This document shows positions 57,375 through 64,000 of a stretch of DNA of 64,000 nt, in pieces (position 1 is the first letter of the stretch; each line of letters begins with the position of its first letter). The position numbers and the translations under genes were made by a program. The notes under the pieces are model-generated. The model saw only the letters and a program-made list of their open reading frames with translations. It was not told where the DNA came from and searched no databases. Origin of the DNA: Xylocopa sonorina (taxonomy: Eukaryota > Arthropoda > Insecta > Hymenoptera > Apidae); contig NC_135207.1 in the NCBI RefSeq assembly GCF_050948175.1, positions 1,798,001-1,862,000 on the forward strand. The letters run 5' to 3'.

Positions 57375-58440
57375 AACTAAAAAAACCTCATTTTCAAATT
57401 ACACATAGTCCATACTAGAAAAACACTACGAACTTTTATATTTCTAAAAACCAGATCTGTCTTTACAATACCCTTCCTTAAAGAAGTACCATATATTTTG
57501 TAAAAAGCAAACATACACCCCAAAATGTCTAGTAAATTTGAAATATTTTTAAACAATAATAATTCAGATATAAGAAATAAAAAAATTCTTGAGGCACGAA
57601 GACCAAAAAAATAGCACAAATTAAAGGAACCTCATCTTCGAATTACCTATAGTCCATACTAGAAAAATACTGCAAACTTCCATATTTCTAAAAACCAGAT
57701 CTGTCTTTACAATATCCTTCATTAAGGTAGTATCATACATTTTGCACAAAGCAAACATACACCCCTAAAATGTCTAGTAACTTTGAAATAATTTTCAACA
57801 ATAATAATCCAAGTATAAGAAAAATAAAAAACTCTTAAGGTACAAAAACCAATAAAAATAGAATAAACTAAAAAAACCTTATTTTCGAATTACCCATAGT
57901 CCATATTAAAAAAAAGCTGCGAATTTTCATATTTCTAATAACCAGATTTGTCTTTACAATATCCTTCATTAAAGAAGTTCTGTATATTTTGTAAAAAGCA
58001 AACATACATCCCAAAATGTCTAGTAACTTTGAAATAATTTTAAACACTAATAATCCAGGTATAAAAAATACAAAAATTCTTGAGGCACGAAGACCAAAAA
58101 AATGGCATAAACTAAAAGAACCTCATTTTCGGATTACCCATAGTCCATACTAGAAAAACAACGAACTTTCATATTTCTAAAAACCAGATCTGTCTTTACA
58201 ATATCCTTCATTAACCCATTCGCTGAAAAGCCCAGATTATATGAAACTATTTCCATTGCCATTTATATTTGGAGTGGTATTGTTTACTAAAGTTCTGTAA
58301 ATATACTGTAAAGCCAGTATATTTTAATATATTGAAAGTAGGACGAGTATACTCGTCTTGGCAACGCCTAACACCCTGCCAAAAGACGAGTATACTCGTC
58401 CTTGGCAGCGAATGGGTTAAAGAAGTATCATATATTTTGT
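57375..58440. repeat. tandem array, ~245-bp unit, 4 copies
   Basis: 'tagtccatactagaaaaa' recurs at about 57407, 57650, 57898 (diverged) and 58144. Each unit carries 'ccagatctgtctttacaata', 'atattttgtaaaaagcaaac' and 'caccccaaaatgtctagtaa'. The last unit is interrupted by the TTAA MITE at 58215. Confidence 0.92.
58215..58416. mobile_element. 202-bp TTAA MITE (element H)
   Basis: TTAA at 58211-58214 and 58417-58420. The ends CCCATTCGCTG and CAGCGAATGGG are perfect 11-bp inverted repeats. Inside near the right end two copies of 'gacgagtatactcgtc' occur. It is inserted at the 'cattaaagaag' of the 245-bp array unit; uninterrupted units show the empty site. The TTAA duplication fits piggyBac-type elements. 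Confidence 0.9.
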
Positions 58441-58985
58441 AAAAAGCAAACATACACCCCAAAATGTCTAATAAGCGAATACAAATGAAACAAAATATCC
58501 TCGAAAGGTAAAAAATGGGTCGTTTCAGCCACTTTGTTGGTTCTAGTTTTGAAAACACACAACTAGTACCATATATTTTGTAAAAAGCAAACATACACCC
58601 CAAAATGTCTAATAACCGAATACAAATGAAACGAAATATCCTCGAAACATAAAAAATGGATCGTTTCAGCCACTTTGTTGGTTCTAGTCTTGAAAACACA
58701 CAATTAGTACCATATATTTTGTAAAAAGCAAACATACACCCCAAAATGTCTAATAAGCGAATAAAAATGAAACAAAATATCCTCGAGAAACAAAAAATGG
58801 ATGACTTCAGCCACTTTGTTGGTTCTAGTCTTAAAGACACAGCTAGTATCATATATTTTGTAAAAAGCAAACATACACCCCAAAATGTCTAATAAGCGAA
58901 TAAAAATGAAACAAAATATCCTCGAGAAGGAAAAAATGGATCGTTTCAGCCACTTTATTGATTCTAGTCTTAAAGACACAGCTGC
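58430..58985. repeat. ~142-bp tandem array sharing a core with the 245-bp array, 4 copies
   Basis: 'catatattttgtaaaaagca' recurs at about 58428, 58569, 58710 and 58851. After the shared 'aacatacaccccaaaatgtc' core the units differ from the left array: 'aataagcgaat', 'aacaaaatatcctcga' and 'ttcagccactttgttggttc'. Confidence 0.93.
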
Positions 58986-60040
58986 AGAGCGTTTCTGCGT
59001 AACGAGTATCGCGATATCCACAGCTGATGCGTGTTAACTGGCTTCAGAGCAGTTCTGCCAACGTAAAATGCGACGGCGACGGGTAAACCCGCAACAAAGG
59101 GGGACTGCAAGTTTACGGAAGTTCGTGAGCCGGTCCCCATTTACAGATCCATCTTCCGTTCGCAGTTCGTTCCCTGAGCAAATGTTCATTTAAACCGGCA
59201 ACCAGTCCCGCTAGTTTTCCTGCGTTTCGATGTCAGTTTAAATGAGCGCTTGCCCCGGGAACATTGTTAAACGTGCCGTGCATAGTTTGTCTTCTCGCTG
59301 TCTTACGCCTCCCCTTCGAAATATATTCTTGTATCCCCTCTTAAGTTGCGTGGGAATTTTTTTCACCACAGAGACGAGCACAAATGTAGCGAAAGAGGTC
59401 GCGACGGGAACAAACGCGGTTGCAACGGATTTTCTTCGCACCTGTACAGCTTCTACAGTGCGTGAGTAATTCAAATATATTTATTAATGTGGAATATAAT
59501 AATAAATAAAATATAAAATAATATAAAATTTAATTTTAATAATATAAAAATTATATTATAAATATTACAAATTTACTTATCTCACAGATACTTCTGTACG
59601 TAAAAGTGTTAATTTGTTATTAAGGGATACAAGTATAAAATTTGTAATTGACTTTTGGGTTGTCTCTGTGGTACTACTTTGACATTTTCAGGAAGAATAG
59701 CCATTTCTACATCGCGATTGCATGGTCAAGTTCTTCTTACACGATGGAGCACTAAGGAGAGTCTAATTTAAGACACCCCCTTAGTGTCTATTGTTTTTAC
59801 TTTTCTGCTGGGCTTCACAGTGACGAAAGTCAGACGACACCCTCGAGTACTTCGACGCCAGCTTTTTCTTACACTTCTCACGACTATCCTGCATGTCTAC
59901 GTATTTCTTCTCATGGATTCATGCTTGTATCAATACTTAATTATATTTTATAAAACGCATTCCAAATGTGACACGTGAAACTAGTATTCCTTGTTCTCTG
60001 GAATTTTTGTGTTGGCAGTTTAACGAATTTCTTTTAACTA
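58986..60040. other. GC-rich island (58990-59470), then AT-rich and mixed DNA
   Basis: Frames of 78 (minus) and 75 (plus) codons cover the same bases (59238-59474); neither is recognised. A small hairpin lies at about 59748-59789 ('gcactaagg' with 'ccttagtgt'). Confidence 0.4.
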
Positions 60041-60043
60041 CTG

Positions 60044-61790
60044 TTGTAACAACTTTTCCAACATTAACAATTCTACTTTACAGGGTGACTAGAATCTTCC
60101 GCAGAAAAATTAATTTGAACCACCACGTTCACTTTGCATTGCGAAATTAAATAGATTCGAAAGTGTTGATAAGATTAATTGCTATTTCAATTGCACATCT
60201 CGTTATCTCAGCCAAACTAATTTGGACGCGGAATACATTTTATCGATCATATAGCTGACAAAATATTGCACATGGAATTAATTACTCACTACCTTGGAAT
60301 AACTATTGGAATTAATTTATCCACTACTATTATACTACTGTTGTAACAACTTTTCAAACACTAACAATTCTCGTTTACTGAGTAACTAAAAACTTCCTCA
60401 GAAAAATTAATTCACTTTGCTTTGCGAAATTAAAGACAATCGAAAGTGTTAGTAAAATGAATTGCAATTTCAATTGCACAACATCTCGCTACTTCAACCA
60501 AACTAATTCAAACATGGTACACATTTTATCGATTATATGGCTGACAAAATATTATACATGGGACTAATTATCCACTACTTTGGAATAACTATTGGAATTA
60601 ATTTATCCACTACTATTATACTACTGTTGTAACAACTTTTCAAACACTAACAATTCTCGTTTACTGAGTAACTAAAATCTTCCTCAGAAAAATTAATTTA
60701 TACCACCACGTTTTTTCACTTTGCATTACGAAATTAAATAGATTCGAAAGTGTTGATACCTCAGCCAAACTATAATAACTATTGGAATTAATTTATTCAC
60801 TACTTTGAAATAACTATTGGAATTAATTTACCCGCTACTATTATACTACTATTGTAACAACTTTTTCAAACACTAAGATTCGAAAGTGTTGGTATGATTA
60901 ATTGCAATTTTAATTGCACAACATCTCGTTACCTCAGCCAAATTAATTCAAACACGGTACACATTTTATCGATCATATGGCTGACAAAATATTGCACATG
61001 GAATTAATTATCCACTACTTTGGAATAACTATTGGAATTAATTATCCACTACTTTAGAATAACTATTGGAATTAATTTATCCACTACTATTATATTACTG
61101 TAGTAACAACTTTCCAAACTCCAACAATTCTCTTTTACTGAGTAACTAAAATCTTCCTCAGAAAAATTATTTTAACCCACCACGTTCACTTCGCATGTAA
61201 ATAGACTCGAAAGTGCTAGTAAAATTAATTGCAATTTCAATTGCACAACATCTCGCTACCTGCAAACTAATTCAAACACGGTACACATTTTATCGATCAT
61301 ATCGCTGCCAAATTTTGTACATGGTATCAATTATCCACTACTTTGGAATAACTATTGGAATTAATTTATCCACTACTATTATATCGCTGTTGTAACAACT
61401 TTTTCAAATACTAAGATTCGAAAGTGTTGATAAGATTAATTACTATTTGAATTGCACAACATCTTGCTACCTGCAAACTAATTCAAACACGGTATACATT
61501 TTATCGATCATATGGCTGACAAAATATTGTACATAGAATTAAGTATCCACTACTTTGGAATAACTATTGGAATTAATTTATCCACTACTTTGGAATAACT
61601 ATTTGAATTAATTGCTATTATATTACTGTTGTAACAACTTTTCTTCTTTACTGAGTAACTAAAATCTTCCTCAGAAAAATTATTTTAAACCACCACGTTC
61701 ACTTCGCATGTAAATAGACTCGAAAGTGCTAGTAAAATTAATTGCAATTTCAATTGCACAACATCTCGCTACTTCAACCAAACAAATTCA
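60044..61790. repeat. irregular tandem array, 226-297-bp unit, ~7 copies
   Basis: 'ttgtaacaactttt' recurs at 60044, 60341, 60626, 60852, 61101 (one mismatch), 61390 and 61629. Units include 'gagtaactaaaatcttcctc', 'acattttatcgatcatatgg' and runs of 'tggaataactattggaatta', which is itself doubled in some units, explaining the varied length. Confidence 0.9.
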
Positions 61791-62272
61791 AACACGGTAC
61801 ACATTTTATCGATCAAATCGTTGACAAAATATTGTACGCGTTGGGCAAACTGATGCCCGCGAACGGCTCGGCAATAAATATCCCCGGCACAGTGTGTAAC
61901 TTGGGAATCACGAGTCACAGGCACTCCACGAATGTTCCTCAAGCCCTCGCGCAAACAGCTCGCGCGGTAATAAATCCCCTGGAATCGTCGGTAAACCTGT
62001 AACCTAGCCAGCGATAAGCCGGTCCCCGGCCAGTTTCCACTTTATTTAAAGAACAATATACGAGGATTTATCCGTGAGAGGGTGCGTTTCGAACCGATTC
62101 ACCGAGAACAGGCTCGACTTGGACCGTCGACGGTGGCGCTGGGACGGTTGGGTTGAAAAAAGAAGGGGGAATGGAACAAAGGTCGGATTCAGGGCCTTCG
62201 TAAACCGCTTTCCCGCGATATTAACGGGTTTGCCTGGGTGCCATGGAATTTATAGCGCTAGAGCAGGGACCC
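61791..62272. other. GC-rich island
   Basis: Frames on both strands (61742-62002 plus, 61769-61954 minus, 62074-62277 plus) without known motifs. It ends directly at the LTR-like pair. Confidence 0.4.
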
Positions 62273-63030
62273 TGTGATGTCAGATACATTTTCAACTACA
62301 GGTATCAATAAATAGACTAGCGTCACCTTACTGGCACTCATCCTGTTGATACGTTACTCCTAAGAAATATTTACAATTAATAAGATTAGAGTCATCACCT
62401 TACTGGCACTCATCCTGTTGATACGTTATTCCTAAGAAATATTTACAATTAATAAGATTAGAGTCATCACCTTACTGGCACTCATCCTGTTGATACGTTA
62501 TTCCTAAGAAATATTTACAATTAATAAGATTAGAGTCATCACCTTACTGGCACTCATCCTGTTGATACTTTAGTTTCAAGAAATATTTCCAATTAATAAG
62601 ATTAGAGTCATCACCTTACTGCCACTCATCCTGTTGATACTTTAGTCTCAAGAAATATTTCCAATTAATAAGATTAGAGTCATCACCTTACTGGCACTCA
62701 TTCTGCTGATACTTTAGTCTCAAGAAATATTTCCAATTAATAAGATTAGAGTCATTACTTTACTGGCATGCATCCTGTTGATGCTTTATTCCCAAGAAAG
62801 GAGATTGAACACTTTATTTCCAATCAATAAGTCCTTGGGCCACCACCCTAAAACTACATAGTACAAGAAGACCTAGGAATTGTCCAGTCTTTAGTCTATA
62901 CTGTTAAAACTCTGCACAAGAGTCGTCGCGACATTATACTTTGTGTTTCAAATATTAAATAAAGAGTCGAGTGAGCAATTGCGAGTGAGCATTTTTTTTT
63001 TTAAATCACCTTAGAACATTATACGTAACA
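62273..63030 (+). mobile_element. LTR-like repeat, right pair, copy 1
   Basis: It begins TGTGATGTC and ends TACGTAACA. It holds ~6.5 tandem 72-bp repeats, then 'ccaccaccctaaaactacat', a TCGCGA-containing segment and an AATAAA signal ('attaaataaagag') about 75 bp before the end. Same family as 535-1432, but on the opposite strand. The longest of the four copies because of the 72-bp expansion. Confidence 0.65.
62325..62790 (+). repeat. 72-bp minisatellite inside LTR-like copy
   Basis: 'tcctgttgatac' recurs at 62341, 62413, 62485 and 62557, then about every 72 bp to ~62770. The unit includes 'caccttactggcactca' and 'aataagattagagtcat'. The other three copies of the family have only about two or three diverged units. 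Confidence 0.95.
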
Positions 63031-63082
63031 CGAACCACGTCGAGCAGGTAGTGAAAGGGATATTTAATTCCTGGCGTGTACG

Positions 63083-63630
63083 TGTGATGTCAAATACATC
63101 CTCAACTACAGGTATCAATAGGTAGATTAGCGTCACCTTACTGGCAGTCATCCTGTTAATACTTTATTCCTAAGAAATATTCCCAATCAATAAGATTAGA
63201 GTCATCACCTTACTGTCACGCATCTTGTTGATACTTTGTTCCCAAGAAATAAGATTGAAGACTTTATTTGCAATCAATAAGATTAGAGTTATCAGCCTAC
63301 TGGCACCCTGATTCCCAAGAAATAAGATTGAAGTCCTTGCCCCACCACCCTAAAACTACATAGTATAAGAAGACCTGAGAATTGTCCAGTCTTTAGTCTT
63401 GATTAACCCTTCTGCCTATTTTGTTAAAATTCTGCAAAAGAGTCGTCGCGACATTATACTTTGCATTTCAAATATTAAGTAAAGAGTCGAGTTAGCATTT
63501 TTTTTAAATCACCTTATAACATTTAACTCTGCACAAGAGTCGTCGCGACATTATACTTTGTGTTTCAAATATTAAATAAAGAGTGGAGTGAGCATTTTTT
63601 AAAAATCACCTTATAACATTTTACGTGACA
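63083..63630 (+). mobile_element. LTR-like repeat, right pair, copy 2
   Basis: It begins TGTGATGTC and ends TTACGTGACA. Its last ~110 bp, including the AATAAA signal and 'aaatcaccttataacatt', are duplicated (about 63413-63520 and 63524-63630). Spacer 63031-63082 matches the spacer of the left pair. Confidence 0.65.
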
Positions 63631-64000
63631 AAACCCTGCGAGCCTCTTTTTGCTGTTAATATCAAAGACAAACTCGTGCGCACGGGACGTCTGCTTCGTC
63701 TCTGCCTGGAGAACGCGATTCTTTGTCCAAAGGTCAACTCGCGTTTGCTATTCCATGGGCGTAAACGACCGAAAGTTGCAACGAAATTTATTGGAAAGGC
63801 GAGTTCAAGTGGATTTCGAGCGGTTGATAATGGTGAGAGTGATCGATACTGTTTCGTTGGTGATTATCGGGTTAGAGTTTAAAAGCAAGTTCGTCAGTAA
63901 CTCGTTATTGTGTGGAGAACTATAGTTTTAAGGTGATTGGGCTTATTTTGTTTGTTTTATGAGTTTGTTCGTTGGAAAGATCTGTCGATAGGCATAAAAG
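63631..64000. other. GC-richer segment at window end
   Basis: Two overlapping plus frames in different phases (63625-63882 and 63650-63925) are unrecognised. A gene could continue beyond the window; nothing here identifies one. Confidence 0.35.

Noticed and set aside
58247..58870. 207-codon minus frame, the longest in the window
   Set aside because: It crosses the TTAA MITE and several array units, so its apparent protein repeats are the 142-bp units. No start context or domain.
63625..63925. Two plus frames at the window's right end as a gene start
   Set aside because: They overlap in different phases, the first starts within the repeat, and neither shows a known N-terminus.

Overview
The window looks like a stretch of an insect nuclear genome. 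Hymenoptera, perhaps a bee, is my best guess from the strong AT bias, the GC-richer islands a few hundred bases long and the DNA-transposon content. I infer this; no host gene here identifies the species. I recognise no complete host protein-coding gene, no rRNA, no tRNA and no CRISPR. The few coding traces I can defend belong to transposons, plus a handful of weak exon candidates.

The layout is an alternation. About twenty-five AT-rich tandem arrays or local duplications, each with its own unit (34 to about 330 bp, plus a 459-bp pair), are separated by GC-richer single-copy islands of roughly 300-1000 bp. Main arrays: 3.7-5.06 kb (~152 bp), 6.75-7.84 kb (~185 bp), 8.29-9.97 kb (327 bp), 10.9-11.5 kb (~60 bp), 13.5-14.1 kb (~157/315 bp), 16.4-18.2 kb (147/152 bp, two subtypes), 19.8-21.4 kb (228 bp), 23.8-24.4 kb (155-158 bp), 25.1-25.9 kb (115 bp, dimeric), 26.25-27.5 kb (~119 bp, higher order), 30.9-31.97 kb (216 bp), 36.6-37.6 kb (201 bp), 38.15-38.6 kb (~121 bp), 39.5-41.0 kb, 42.7-43.8 kb (~274 bp), 46.8-48.2 kb (192 bp), 48.7-49.3 kb (48 bp), 50.6-52.8 kb, 57.4-59.0 kb and 60.0-61.8 kb.

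Mobile elements: (i) a 72-bp-repeat-bearing, LTR-like element occurs as a pair at each end of the window, in opposite orientation (535-1432 and 62273-63630); (ii) two pogo/Tigger-type elements with TA target sites at 1552-2176 and 34665-35370, the second keeping 123 open codons of a transposase C-terminus with a PCNA-box-like motif; (iii) a 928-bp element at 33126-34053 with ATGT target duplication and a 137-codon ORF; (iv) a 273-bp TA-flanked MITE at 24373-24645 whose 5' part was caught up in a tandem array; (v) a family with CACAGT ends (18273-19049, 44223-44840, 44841-45637); (vi) TTAA-flanked piggyBac-like MITEs (21375-21790, 53117-54539 cluster, 58215-58416); (vii) a second LTR-like family in three copies between 15.9 and 23.6 kb.

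Several structures show order of events: a ~3-kb imperfect palindrome (33066-36235) containing two transposons, nested TTAA elements, and a transposon pair bracketed by a 101-bp flank duplication. Weak host-exon candidates are at 45704-45758 (+), 52895-52990 (+) and 56286-56435 (-); each needs transcript or cross-species support.
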